From: Streptococcus suis
Lineage (GTDB): Bacteria > Bacillota > Bacilli > Lactobacillales > Streptococcaceae
DNA: 43,506 bases
Direction of reading: 5' to 3'
NCBI RefSeq assembly: GCF_016743335.1
Contig: NZ_WCJE01000016.1
Location: 1-43,506, forward strand
The translations under genes and the position numbers were made by a program. This document shows, piece by piece, positions 7,614 to 15,869 of the stretch. Each line of letters opens with the position of its first letter. Position 1 is the stretch's first letter. The notes below the pieces were generated by a model. The model ran no database searches and was not told the DNA's origin. It saw nothing but the letters and a program-made list of their open reading frames with translations.

Positions 7614-8438
7614 TTACCATTTTTCACTTAAAAAGCGCAAGCAATCTGGCAAATAAGTTGCCCAAGCTTCTTCACTATGGACTGCACCTGAAACGACTTC
7701 CAAGGCGATATTGTCCAAATCCACTCCGCCAGCGATCAATTGACGATAGTAAGTCAGAGAGGAATTGATATAGGATTGCTTGATATTACCTGCCATCAAG
7801 GTTTTATCTGTATCATCGGCTTCTTCTGTTCCAACGTAGATATAAACTCGTTGGTCCTTGTCTAAGTTTTGGCGCTCAATATAGCGGTCAAATGCTTCTT
7901 GATGAAGCCAATTGGCTGATGAAAAGACACCCAGACAGCCAATCTGGTCTTGATAAGCCAATCCCATAAATTGTGTGATATTACCACCTAAAGATGAACC
8001 AATCATAGCTGTGTGGGCCTTATCAGACTTAGTACGGTATTCTTGATCGATAAAGGGCTTCACCACATCCATGACAAATTCGGCATATAAGGTTCCCTTG
8101 CCACCAAACTGAATGCCTGGAATCCCCATTTCGCTAAACTTCCATGCAGCATATTCATGCATCCGTTCAGCACCATCATTGTCAATCGCTACGATAATCA
8201 TCTTGGCAATATCGGGATTTCGCTTGATTGTCGGAATGACTTTCCATGAATGTCCAGAAAAGGCTTCTTTACTGTACAAAACATTTTGCCCATCATGGAA
8301 GTAGACAACTGGATAGGTCGTTTCCGTATTTTCTTCGTAACCTTTTGGCAATAAGACACGGACACGACGCTTTCGACCAGTGAATGGAACGTCTAATTCA
8401 TGGGTTTTCATATCCAAATAAAAATAGGACTTGTTCAT
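7614..8438 (-). CDS. Esterase-like alpha/beta hydrolase
   Basis: The protein has 274 residues and the putative-esterase fold. The oxyanion region is YFHDGQNVL, the nucleophile elbow GSSLGG (Ser about 149), and a likely His lies in SGAVHSEEAW. It is related in outline to the downstream hydrolase but not a recent duplicate. The start at the second ATG (8438) leaves six bases after AAAGAG; the ATG two codons earlier would have no spacing. It is the first gene of the operon, behind a TGn-extended promoter overlapped by a CodY-like operator. The substrate is not predictable from sequence. Confidence 0.82.
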   Translation of the reverse strand: MNKSYFYLDMKTHELDVPFTGRKRRVRVLLPKGYEENTETTYPVVYFHDGQNVLYSKEAFSGHSWKVIPTIKRNPDIAKMIIVAIDNDGAERMHEYAAWKFSEMGIPGIQFGGKGTLYAEFVMDVVKPFIDQEYRTKSDKAHTAMIGSSLGGNITQFMGLAYQDQIGCLGVFSSANWLHQEAFDRYIERQNLDKDQRVYIYVGTEEADDTDKTLMAGNIKQSYINSSLTYYRQLIAGGVDLDNIALEVVSGAVHSEEAWATYLPDCLRFLSEKW

Positions 8439-8468
8439 ATACATCTCTTTCTAAACAATGTTTTTACT

Positions 8469-8504
8469 ATTATACCACAGATTTTCTGAAATATTCAGAA
8501 AATT
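8469..8504 (-). promoter_or_regulatory. Promoter with overlapping CodY-like operator
   Basis: On the minus strand the -10 is TATAAT (8474-8469) with an extended TGG. Directly upstream is a perfect 10-bp inverted repeat ATTTTCTGAA/TTCAGAAAAT with a 3-base spacer (8481-8503). It contains AATTTTCTGAATATT, one mismatch from the CodY consensus AATTTTCWGAAAATT, and it covers the -35 region. Confidence 0.65.
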
Positions 8505-8517
8505 TAGTTATTTCAGG

Positions 8518-9558
8518 TCATTTTTCGCACTTTCCGAACAAACTAGCTTCCTGTTTGAGCCTCTCCTCGTAGTCCTGGCTGTAGTTTTCCAGTTCTTTCT
8601 GTTCCCGACTGGTCAGTTTTTCAAAAATAGACAGTTCAATCCTGCCCTTATCTCGTCTCCAGGTCGCAACTAGTCGTCCCTTGTAGAAAACAACGGGTTT
8701 GACAATGCCAGTTAGTGTATAAATCTGGCGGATATGCTTGGGATCAAAGAAAGGATTGGCTTTCTTTTCATAACCTAGCAAAAGTTGGTCAAAGCCCGCA
8801 ATGAAGAGGCAGTCAGGTAGGGCGGCTTCTTCTAATTCTCCCAGATAAAAGCGTTCTTCCCCTGCTACCTCAACGGTTTTTAAATCTAATTGCTCCATCC
8901 AATTTAGGACCGTAGATTTATTTTCCTTGAAATAGTAACGGGCATCGGCTAGGCTGACTGGCCCAAAACCTGCAAAATACCGTCGAGCAATTTCCAGCTC
9001 TGCTTTTTCCCGAGAAAGTGGCTGAAAGTCTTTCAGACGATGAAAACGCTTGGCACCATATTCTTGATAGACTTCTCCACGCTCGACCATGTAGCGAAAG
9101 AGACCGCCCCAGGCATTAAAGACCTGCTTCTCTTCTTCCAGTGTCATTTTCTCGGATCGGCAAAGGGACTTGAGTTCCTCGCGGGTCATGGGACCTTGTT
9201 CAAGGGCTTCTAAAATCAGCTGGTGATATTTCTGCTTGGTCTGAGGACTAAAACCGTCCCGTCCTTCTATCTTGAGATAGTCGGTGCTGGCCAGCCGCCC
9301 CTCGTGGATATAGAGAGAAATTTCCGACTTGAGATAGGCATGAACCGTTCGCCGAATGGACCACTGACGAGTCAGTTCCTCCTGCCAGCTACCCTCATGA
9401 AAATCCTCCGCTGTCATACGGTTACGAAATCCGACATGAACATAGGGCTGAAACTGAGCCTGCAAACCATTGAGATTTTGGCAGATTTGTTGAACAGACT
9501 GGGGTTTCAACAGACCTTGTTTCTGCAGAATAATTCCCTTCCAAGTATCGTGGTGCAT
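8518..9558 (-). CDS. Winged-helix DNA-binding domain protein (YcaQ/DUF1006-like)
   Basis: This 346-residue protein resembles the winged-helix family containing E. coli YcaQ, a DNA glycosylase acting on interstrand crosslinks. It starts with ILQKQGLL and the family-like LNGLQAQFQPYVHVGFRNR. Its middle part has an AYLKSEISLYIHEGR segment and a predicted helix-turn-helix at about 110-150. The C-terminal half ends in GLEEAALPDCLFIAGFDQLL-type and VARWRRDKG-type segments usual for the family. Biochemical function in streptococci is not established from sequence. A TGn-extended -10 (TATACT at 9592-9587) lies upstream, directly after the trmFO terminator. Confidence 0.72.
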   Translation of the reverse strand: MHHDTWKGIILQKQGLLKPQSVQQICQNLNGLQAQFQPYVHVGFRNRMTAEDFHEGSWQEELTRQWSIRRTVHAYLKSEISLYIHEGRLASTDYLKIEGRDGFSPQTKQKYHQLILEALEQGPMTREELKSLCRSEKMTLEEEKQVFNAWGGLFRYMVERGEVYQEYGAKRFHRLKDFQPLSREKAELEIARRYFAGFGPVSLADARYYFKENKSTVLNWMEQLDLKTVEVAGEERFYLGELEEAALPDCLFIAGFDQLLLGYEKKANPFFDPKHIRQIYTLTGIVKPVVFYKGRLVATWRRDKGRIELSIFEKLTSREQKELENYSQDYEERLKQEASLFGKCEK

Positions 9559-9596
9559 CGTATTTCTCCTCCGCTTTTCTAATCCCAGTATAACAC

Positions 9597-9617
9597 AAAA
9601 GACACCCGGAGGTGTCT
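9597..9617 (-). terminator. trmFO terminator
   Basis: On the minus strand AGACACC, TCCG and GGTGTCT form a 7-bp stem followed by TTTTG, 18 bases after the trmFO stop. Confidence 0.7.
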
Positions 9618-9634
9618 GGAAATAGCTGATTATC

Positions 9635-10969
9635 TTAGTAAGCCAAAAACTCTTCCAAGTCCTTAAGGGAACGCTCCGCTATTGCCTCATAACGCTCCTT
9701 CTTATCGCGGATCCGCGGACCATCTAGCTCCTTGATGATCCCAAAGTTGACATTCATGGGCTGGAAGTGCTTGCTTTCGGTGTGGGTGATGTAAAATGGC
9801 AGAGCACCGATGGCTGTGGTCTGTGGGAAGATAACTGGGCCTTCGCCACGGAAGCGGCGAACAGCATTGATACCGGCCACTAAGCCAGAGGCAGCAGACT
9901 CGACATAGCCTTCTACTCCTGTCATTTGACCTGCAAAGAACAAATTTGGATTTTTCTTGGTGGCAAAGGTCTGTTCCAATAAGTTTGGCGAATCCATGTA
10001 GGAATTGCGGTGCATAACGCCGTAGCGGACAAACTCTGCATTTTCAAGTCCTGGAATCATCTGGAAGACCCGCTTCTGCTCGCCCCACTTGAGATGAGTC
10101 TGGAAGCCTACGATGTTGTAGAGGCTACCCGCTGCGTTGTCCTGACGGAGCTGGACAACTGCGTACGGAGTCTTGTATTCACCGTCACGTGGTCCCTTGT
10201 AGTCTTCTGGGTATTCCAAACCAACTGGCTTCATTGGGCCATAGAGCATGGTTTTGATGCCGCGTTTGGCCATAACTTCAATGGGCATACAGCCTTCAAA
10301 GTATTTTTCTTTTTCAAAGGAATTGAGCGGTGCTTCCTCGGCTGAAATCAAGGCCTCATAGAAAGCGGTGAACTGCTCCTTGTTCATCGGAGCATTGAGA
10401 TAGGCAGCCTCTCCCTTATCATACCGGGACTTGAGATAGACCAAGTCCATGTTAATGGTCGAGCTGTCCACAATCGGTGCTGCCGCATCGTAGAAGTAAA
10501 AACCGTCACCACCATTGAGCGCGTGAATCTTCTCCGCCAAGGCGTCAGATGTCAATGGTCCCGTCGCGATAACTGTGATAGCATCGTCAGGAATCTCTGT
10601 AATCTCGCCACGAATGACCTCAATCAGTGGGTGGCTGTGAATCTCATCTGTGACTGCTTGGGAGAAATTCTCGCGGTCCATGGCCATAGCACCGCCAGCA
10701 GGCACACGGTGAGCCTCTCCAGCCCGCATGATGATGGAATCCAAGCGACGCATTTCTTCCTTGAGAAGGCCGACAGCGTTGGTCAAACTATCACCACGGA
10801 AAGAGTTGGAACAAACAAGCTCCGCAAACTTGTCGGTCTTGTGCTGGGGCGTCGGCTTAACGCCCCGCATCTCGTAGAGTTTGACAGGAATGCCACGTTT
10901 GGCAATCTGATAAGCAGCTTCTGAGCCAGCCAAGCCAGCTCCTATAACGTTAATGTGGGTTTGAGACAT
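9635..10969 (-). CDS. trmFO: tRNA m5U54 methyltransferase, folate/FAD-dependent
   Basis: The protein has 444 residues, the normal TrmFO length. It makes 5-methyluridine at position 54 of tRNA using methylenetetrahydrofolate and FADH2. The N-terminal Rossmann motif is [10 protein letters not shown]. Cys53 lies in [10 protein letters not shown] and a second conserved Cys in FEGCMPIEV; both correspond to the active-site cysteines of the Bacillus enzyme. The C-terminal segment [16 protein letters not shown] is the family FAD-binding motif. The 5' untranslated region is about 70-100 bases and contains a strong hairpin. Confidence 0.96.
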   Translation of the reverse strand: MSQTHINVIGAGLAGSEAAYQIAKRGIPVKLYEMRGVKPTPQHKTDKFAELVCSNSFRGDSLTNAVGLLKEEMRRLDSIIMRAGEAHRVPAGGAMAMDRENFSQAVTDEIHSHPLIEVIRGEITEIPDDAITVIATGPLTSDALAEKIHALNGGDGFYFYDAAAPIVDSSTINMDLVYLKSRYDKGEAAYLNAPMNKEQFTAFYEALISAEEAPLNSFEKEKYFEGCMPIEVMAKRGIKTMLYGPMKPVGLEYPEDYKGPRDGEYKTPYAVVQLRQDNAAGSLYNIVGFQTHLKWGEQKRVFQMIPGLENAEFVRYGVMHRNSYMDSPNLLEQTFATKKNPNLFFAGQMTGVEGYVESAASGLVAGINAVRRFRGEGPVIFPQTTAIGALPFYITHTESKHFQPMNVNFGIIKELDGPRIRDKKERYEAIAERSLKDLEEFLAY

Positions 10970-11002
10970 GAAACTAATACCTCTAGCCAGAATATCTGAC
11001 CA

Positions 11003-11026
11003 CTGTTTGGGAATGACCCAAAACAG
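11003..11026 (-). other. Hairpin in the trmFO 5' untranslated region
   Basis: CTGTTTGGG (11003-11011) is complementary to CCC and AAACAG (11017-11026) with one bulged base and a 5-base loop. No U-run follows on either strand, so it is not an obvious terminator. Confidence 0.5.
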
Positions 11027-11081
11027 AACCTTTCTAAATTTTATACCTATCTAGTATACCAGAAAATGGCTAGAAAAGACA

Positions 11082-11111
11082 AAACTACCTTCATTGAAAT
11101 GAAAGTAATTT
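11082..11111 (-). terminator. Terminator of the HAD phosphatase gene
   Basis: On the minus strand AAATTACTTTCATT pairs with AATGAAGGTAGTTT (14 positions including G-U pairs, tiny loop), followed by TGTCTTTTC. It lies 54 bases after the stop codon. Confidence 0.55.
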
Positions 11112-11164
11112 CACCTTTTTACATAATATATTTTATGTATGTTCTTTACTATTCTATCGCTTAT

Positions 11165-11914
11165 TTACAATAGCTCCGCTATATCTCCAACAACCTCAAA
11201 ATTCCAACCAAGTCTCCTATAAGAGTCGATTTCTTCCTGACTATACGGGAAAGTATTCAGCAAAATGGAATCCATTCCCAATTCATGAGCAATAGCTATA
11301 TCGGATGTCAAATCATTACCAACCATAACCGTTTCTTCAACATCAAGATTATTTTCCTCTAAAACCAGTTGAAGAAATGCTGGTTCAGGCTTCTTCATCT
11401 TAAAGTCAGAAGAGATATAAATTTTTTCCATCAAATTAGCACAACCTGTCTGTTCAATTTCTGCCTGAGTAAAAATTCGTTGAGCATTGGAGAGAATAAA
11501 TAATCGCACTTCTCTGTCCTTTAATGTCTGTAGACTAGTTAGGGTATTTTCATAAGCCTCTAACTTTTCACGTGAAAGCACGCGGAAAATCGTAGCTACT
11601 ACTTGCCCAAAAGTCTCTAAATCAGTCGGCTTATTAGTACTTTGGTTTGCATTTGGTGCATCCGTTAATAGGCGAATGAAGATTGTTTCTAAATCAATTT
11701 CGACATACTGATAACTCACTGTTGCCGCGAGAGATCTCTCTGCCTCTTCTACAAAACGATGATAGGCATTTTTCAACTGGCGCGGTCGATAGGAACAACC
11801 AAAAGCATTGTAAATCTGTGTTAGCTGATTCCAGGCCTCTAGTTTATTTTCATCTGTACGAATATCAACCAATGTACCATAAAAATCGAAGATATAGTTT
11901 TTGTAACTTTTCAT
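11165..11914 (-). CDS. HAD-superfamily hydrolase (phosphatase)
   Basis: This 249-residue HAD hydrolase has motif I FDFYGTLVD with catalytic Asp at about 10, motif II ILSNA, the motif III Lys in KKPEP and motif IV VGNDLTSDI. A helical cap lies between motifs I and II. The start at 11914 has GGGAG seven bases upstream; an ATG nine codons earlier lacks an RBS. The substrate is probably a small phosphorylated metabolite. Its own promoter (TTGCAA-17-TATAAT) is overlapped by a cre-like sequence, which suggests carbon-catabolite control. Confidence 0.85.
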   Translation of the reverse strand: MKSYKNYIFDFYGTLVDIRTDENKLEAWNQLTQIYNAFGCSYRPRQLKNAYHRFVEEAERSLAATVSYQYVEIDLETIFIRLLTDAPNANQSTNKPTDLETFGQVVATIFRVLSREKLEAYENTLTSLQTLKDREVRLFILSNAQRIFTQAEIEQTGCANLMEKIYISSDFKMKKPEPAFLQLVLEENNLDVEETVMVGNDLTSDIAIAHELGMDSILLNTFPYSQEEIDSYRRLGWNFEVVGDIAELL

Positions 11915-11948
11915 GTCTTTCTCCCAATCTTTAGACAGCATTTTTTAT

Positions 11949-11977
11949 ATTATACCCCACAACGAAAACGTTTGCAA
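11949..11977 (-). promoter_or_regulatory. HAD gene promoter with cre-like site
   Basis: TTGCAA (11977-11972) and TATAAT (11954-11949) are 17 bases apart on the minus strand. The -35 and spacer include TTGCAAACGTTTTCG (11977-11963), matching 14 of 15 positions of the CcpA consensus WTGNAANCGNWNNCW; the other strand is nearly as good. Confidence 0.65.
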
Positions 11978-11988
11978 CAATAGAACGA

Positions 11989-12019
11989 AAAAACCTACCA
12001 CATCAGGTGATAGGTTTTT
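11989..12019 (-). terminator. rplJL operon terminator
   Basis: On the minus strand AAAAACCTATCAC and GTGGTAGGTTTTT form a 13-position stem with one G-U pair and a 5-base loop, ending in a run of T, 20 bases after rplL. Confidence 0.85.
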
Positions 12020-12038
12020 ATTTTGATTGGAAACTCTC

Positions 12039-12053
12039 TTATTTAAGAGTAAC
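12039..12053. other. Unoccupied ICE attachment site at the rplL 3' end
   Basis: The last codons of rplL read TTATTTAAGAGTAAC on the plus strand. This is the 15-bp core I recall for ICESa2603-family conjugative elements, which integrate at rplL in streptococci, including S. suis. No element follows: the terminator and a HAD gene come next, so the site appears empty here. Confidence 0.7.
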
Positions 12054-12404
12054 TGAAGCGCCTGCTTCTTCCAATTTAGCTTTGATTTCTTCAGCTTCTG
12101 CAGTTGCAACGCCTTCTTTAACCATAGCTGGTGCACCGTCAACAAGCTCTTTAGCTTCTTTAAGACCAAGACCAGTGATTTCACGTACAACTTTGATAAC
12201 GCCAACTTTTTTGTCGCCAGCAGATGTCAATTCAACGTCGAATGAATCTTTAGCTTCTTCAGCAGCACCACCAGCTGCAGCAACAGCTACAGGAGCAGCC
12301 GCAGTTACACCAAATTCTTCTTCGATAGCTTTAACAAGGTCGTTAAGCTCAAGGATAGTAGCTTCTTTAATTTCAGCAATAATGTTTTCAATGTTCAATG
12401 CCAT
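12039..12404 (-). CDS. rplL: Ribosomal protein L7/L12
   Basis: This 121-residue protein of the ribosomal stalk recruits translation GTPases. It has an N-terminal dimerisation domain ([20 protein letters not shown]), an Ala-rich hinge (about 34-52) and a C-terminal domain with [19 protein letters not shown] and the ending [10 protein letters not shown]. It follows rplJ by 65 bases, as in nearly all bacteria. The RBS GGAGG lies upstream of the ATG. Confidence 0.98.
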   Translation of the reverse strand: MALNIENIIAEIKEATILELNDLVKAIEEEFGVTAAAPVAVAAAGGAAEEAKDSFDVELTSAGDKKVGVIKVVREITGLGLKEAKELVDGAPAMVKEGVATAEAEEIKAKLEEAGASVTLK

Positions 12405-12469
12405 TGTGATTTTCCTCCAATTTAGGTTTTTAAATAGTTTGTAGCACTAAGCAGCTACGCTCTGACGCA

Positions 12470-12964
12470 TTAAGCTGCGTCTTCTTTTTCTGCAACAGCT
12501 TTGACAGCGTATGCAACGTTGCGAACTGGCGCTTGAAGTACAGAAAGCAACATAGAAAGCATGCCTTCGCGGTTTGGCAATGTAGCAAGTGCTTCGATTT
12601 CTTCTTTAGAAGAAACTTTACCTTCTACAGCACCACCTTTGATTTCAAGAGCATCAGCAGTTTTCGCGAAATCGTAAATTGTTTTAGCTGGAGCAACTGC
12701 ATCGTTTGAGAATGCAACTGCAGATGGACCTACAAACAATTCTGCAAGACCTTCAAGACCAGCTTGCTCAGCAGCACGACGCAAGATTGAGTTTTTGATA
12801 ACTTTGTACTCAACTTCTGCACCACGCAAGTTACGACGAAGAACTGTATCTTGTTCTACTGTCAAACCACGAGCGTCTACAACAACGATAGATGTTGCAG
12901 CTTTCATTTGCTCAGCAACGGCATTTACTAATTCCGCTTTTTTAGCGATAATAGCTTCACTCAT
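12470..12964 (-). CDS. rplJ: Ribosomal protein L10
   Basis: This 164-residue protein anchors L7/L12 dimers on the ribosome and represses its own operon by binding the leader mRNA. The start [13 protein letters not shown] at 12964 follows GGAGGT; a longer in-frame start would extend into the leader. Conserved segments include [26 protein letters not shown] and [10 protein letters not shown]. The leader upstream carries the L10-binding structure. Confidence 0.97.
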   Translation of the reverse strand: MSEAIIAKKAELVNAVAEQMKAATSIVVVDARGLTVEQDTVLRRNLRGAEVEYKVIKNSILRRAAEQAGLEGLAELFVGPSAVAFSNDAVAPAKTIYDFAKTADALEIKGGAVEGKVSSKEEIEALATLPNREGMLSMLLSVLQAPVRNVAYAVKAVAEKEDAA

Positions 12965-12974
12965 TTTTTTACCT

Positions 12975-13124
12975 CCGTTTTTATTTTGGGCTAGGCACAA
13001 AATAAATCGCACCTAAACCTAGACACGAAAGTACAAATACGTTTATCTCAATAATCGTTTTGTGCCTCGGTAGGATGTTTATGAGTCCAGCTCCCCTACT
13101 GTCTTAGGTCAGTTTTTTCAAACC
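12975..13124 (-). promoter_or_regulatory. L10 (rplJ) leader RNA
   Basis: The minus-strand transcript between promoter and rplJ contains AAGACAGTAGGGG and ATCCTACCGAGGC, fitting the L10-leader pattern in which L10(L12)4 binds a kink-turn-like site. Further down GGCACAAAA (13066-13058) is complementary to TTTTGTGCC (13002-12994). The same 3' strand can instead form a smaller CTAGG/CCTAG stem (13022-13018 with 12995-12991), so two exclusive folds exist before the RBS. Confidence 0.75.
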
Positions 13125-13130
13125 TCAATT

Positions 13131-13159
13131 ATCATAACACAGTATTTTCAATAATGCAA
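13131..13159 (-). promoter_or_regulatory. rplJL promoter
   Basis: TTGCAT (13159-13154) and TATGAT (13136-13131) are separated by 17 bases on the minus strand, just after the brnQ stop codon and before the L10 leader. Confidence 0.75.
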
Positions 13160-13185
13160 GACTTTTTTCCTATTTTTTTAATTTT

Positions 13186-14529
13186 TCAATATTTTTTCAA
13201 CCCCATTTCGAAAACTTCGCTCTCCTGCTTGTTTGGTAAGAACAGAGAGAGGACGATTCCGACAAGAGCTGGTAATAACCATGCTAATGATTGTCCGGCC
13301 AATGGCAGAGCTGAGATGATTTTTGAAACAGCAGTCCAGTTGAATTGTCCTGCTAACACTTCTACCAATGACAAAGCTGTCACTACTCCCACAGTCAATT
13401 GCATACCATAAGTAGAAAGTGGTACAAATTTATTGACAATGGTAATCAAGATGATACAGATGGTAATTGGATACAGAATCAAAAGAACTGGGATAGAGAA
13501 AACAATAATCTTGCTCAAGCCGAGGTTAGCAATTCCAAAACCAATCAAGGTAAAGAGCGTTGCATAAACCTTATAGTTAAAGCGAGAAAAGCGTTCTGCA
13601 AAAAATTCTCCACTGGAAACGATGAGGCCAACTGTCGTTGTAAAACACGTTACGATAACCATAGCGGCTAAGAAAATTTGAGCACTTGGTCCAAAAATAG
13701 CTTGAGTTGCTTGAGATAAAACGTAAACGCCTTTGTGGATTTCCTTAGACGCCAAGACATCAGCAGGTACCGGGAAATGATTTCCAAGAAATGCCAAACC
13801 AACATAGAGCGCTGAGAAAGCTAAAGCTACAACAAAACCAACTGACCAAATGGTAGATACATATTCCTTTTTGCTTGAGAAACCAAGTTGTTTTAAGGTA
13901 TTCACCGCTACAACACTAAAGGCAATTGAGGCAAGGGCATCAAGGGTGTTGTATCCTTCAATAAATCCTGTACCAAAAGCCCGCCCAGCTGAGTAAGCAT
14001 CGGCTGCAGGAAGTGGATTTGTAGAACCATATTTAACAATACCTAGCACCACTAAAATCACAATCAAAATCGCAAAAACAGGGGTTAAAATACGTCCGAT
14101 ACTATTTAAGATTTGAGATGGATTGAGGGCAATCAGATAAGCTGCCACAAAGTAAAGAGCTGTAAAGCCAAACAACCAGAGACCAAGATTCGCATCGCCC
14201 AATAATGGTGCAATACCAATTTCGAAGGACGTTGTAGCCGTACGCGGAATGGCAAAGAAAGGACCAATCGCCAAATACAAGGCAACAAGATAAATCGTTG
14301 CAAAGGCCGGTGAAATCTTGCGAGAAATCTCATGCACATAACCTTTGGGGTTCAATGTTCCGACAATCAGGGCAATGACAGCAATACCGACACCCGATAC
14401 GACAAATCCTAAAATAGCTGGCCAGAAATTCTCACCAGATAAGACACCAAGTGCAGGTGGGAAAATCAAGTTTCCTGCACCAAAAAACATACCAAACAGA
14501 AGTAAACCTGTTAGAGCTCCTTTTTTCAT
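13186..14529 (-). CDS. brnQ: Branched-chain amino acid:cation symporter
   Basis: This 447-residue integral membrane protein of the LIVCS family has about 12 membrane segments. It imports Leu, Ile and Val with Na+ or H+. Family marks include the N-terminal GLLLFGMFFGAGNLIFPPALG and the PRTATTSFEIGIAPLLG region. RBS AAAGGAG precedes the ATG. The promoter has a perfect TATAAT with extended TGA (14565-14560) but a poor -35. The gene ends 27 bases before the rplJL promoter without an obvious terminator. Confidence 0.93.
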   Translation of the reverse strand: MKKGALTGLLLFGMFFGAGNLIFPPALGVLSGENFWPAILGFVVSGVGIAVIALIVGTLNPKGYVHEISRKISPAFATIYLVALYLAIGPFFAIPRTATTSFEIGIAPLLGDANLGLWLFGFTALYFVAAYLIALNPSQILNSIGRILTPVFAILIVILVVLGIVKYGSTNPLPAADAYSAGRAFGTGFIEGYNTLDALASIAFSVVAVNTLKQLGFSSKKEYVSTIWSVGFVVALAFSALYVGLAFLGNHFPVPADVLASKEIHKGVYVLSQATQAIFGPSAQIFLAAMVIVTCFTTTVGLIVSSGEFFAERFSRFNYKVYATLFTLIGFGIANLGLSKIIVFSIPVLLILYPITICIILITIVNKFVPLSTYGMQLTVGVVTALSLVEVLAGQFNWTAVSKIISALPLAGQSLAWLLPALVGIVLSLFLPNKQESEVFEMGLKKY

Positions 14530-14559
14530 AATAACTCCTTTGTTTTTTTCTGAAGTCTT

Positions 14560-14568
14560 ATTATATCA
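14560..14568 (-). promoter_or_regulatory. brnQ extended -10 promoter
   Basis: TGATATAAT on the minus strand is a perfect extended -10, located 30 bases before the start codon; no good -35 hexamer is seen. Confidence 0.5.
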
Positions 14569-14600
14569 TACAAATTCAATTTTTCCGAACGATTCGAACT

Positions 14601-14625
14601 AAAAAATCCGGCAATAACTGGATTT
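14601..14625 (-). terminator. thiI terminator
   Basis: On the minus strand AAATCC and GGATTT flank a 10-base loop and are followed by further T residues, 25 bases after the thiI stop. The stem is short. Confidence 0.5.
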
Positions 14626-14650
14626 AAATGTATATCAAAACAATTGAATT

Positions 14651-15868
14651 CTACAGTAAGTCTTCAATCAAACTATCCACTTCGTCTTTCACTTCCTCTT
14701 TCGGTGTGATTTCAGTTACGATAATCCCTGCCACAGCTCGTTCCACCAAGCCTTCAACATCCATACGGGCTTCGTACTGCTCGACATTTTTGATTTTAGG
14801 ATTAGTTTTTGGACGGTCAGGGGCAAAGATGGTACAGCAATCCTCAAATGGCTGAATGGAAATATCAAAGGTATCAATTTCTTGAGCAATATCAATGATT
14901 TCCAACTTGTCCATGGTAACGACTGGACGGATAACAGGTGTATTTGTCACCGCATTGATAGCCTGCATGGATTCCAAGGTCTGACTTGCCACTTGTCCTA
15001 GACTTTCACCATTGATAATAACCATGGCACCACGCTCTTCTCGTACTCGGTCTGTAATCCGCATCATGAAGCGGCGTGTCAAGGTCATCAAATAAGCTTC
15101 AGGTGCTTTTTCCTTGATTTCTTCCTGAATTTCTGTAAACGGCACTTCGATAAAGGTGATATTACCACCAAAGGCAGTCAATTTACGAGTCAAATCATGG
15201 GCCTTTTTAAGTGCACCCGGGCTAGTATAAGGCGGACTTGCAAAGTGCAGGGCTTCGATTTCAACCCCACGTTTCAGTGCTAAATAGCCCGCAACAGGCG
15301 AATCAATACCACCTGATAACATAAGCGTTCCTTTTCCAGATGTTCCAACTGGGAGGCCACCCGCCCCCTTGATTTCTTCATGGGAAATATAAGCAGCGTC
15401 AGGACGAATTTCCACTCGCAAGGTAATATCTGGTGACTTCATCTGTACCTGTACATTTGGAATAGCTGTAAAAACCGCATCTCCAAGGACTTGGTTAAGG
15501 TCACGACTGTCCAATTCAAAATTGTGGTCACTACGACGCGCAGCAATCTTGAAGGTCATCCCTTCCTTGTAAATGGACTGCATAATCTCCACAACTGCCT
15601 CTTTCAAGGCTGGAACAGACTTTTCAATCTTATAAGATGGTGCGAAATTTTGGATCCCAAAAATCTTCTTCAATGAAGCTGAAACTTCCTGATAATCCGC
15701 CCCATTCAAATAGACATGACCACGATCACGGTCAAAATAAACTGTCACTTCTGGGTAAACAGAAAGGACATGCTTGATATTATTGCGGAGTTTGTTAACA
15801 AACCGCATCTTGTTTTTTCCTTTGGTTGACAATTCGCCATAGCGAATCATAATTTCTGAATAGTTCAT
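14651..15868 (-). CDS. thiI: tRNA 4-thiouridine synthase
   Basis: The protein has 405 residues: an N-terminal ferredoxin-like/THUMP region (1-165) for tRNA binding and a PP-loop ATPase with [18 protein letters not shown] at about 184. It ends after the PP-loop domain and lacks the C-terminal rhodanese domain of the E. coli enzyme, as in Firmicutes forms, which receive sulfur from a dedicated cysteine desulfurase. That partner is encoded immediately upstream with one base between the genes. It forms s4U at tRNA position 8. Confidence 0.96.
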   Translation of the reverse strand: MNYSEIMIRYGELSTKGKNKMRFVNKLRNNIKHVLSVYPEVTVYFDRDRGHVYLNGADYQEVSASLKKIFGIQNFAPSYKIEKSVPALKEAVVEIMQSIYKEGMTFKIAARRSDHNFELDSRDLNQVLGDAVFTAIPNVQVQMKSPDITLRVEIRPDAAYISHEEIKGAGGLPVGTSGKGTLMLSGGIDSPVAGYLALKRGVEIEALHFASPPYTSPGALKKAHDLTRKLTAFGGNITFIEVPFTEIQEEIKEKAPEAYLMTLTRRFMMRITDRVREERGAMVIINGESLGQVASQTLESMQAINAVTNTPVIRPVVTMDKLEIIDIAQEIDTFDISIQPFEDCCTIFAPDRPKTNPKIKNVEQYEARMDVEGLVERAVAGIIVTEITPKEEVKDEVDSLIEDLL

Positions 15869-15869
15869 T

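Noticed and set aside
8481..8503. Terminator for the winged-helix gene
   Set aside because: The hairpin has no U-run on the minus strand, and its sequence fits a CodY operator over a promoter better.
11945..12205. A Lys/Leu-rich ORF overlapping the end of rplL
   Set aside because: It is an out-of-frame reading of rplL Ala/Lys codons and its terminator.
13180..13400. Plus-strand ORF opposite the brnQ 3' end
   Set aside because: Low-complexity start, no RBS, entirely antisense to a well-supported transporter gene.
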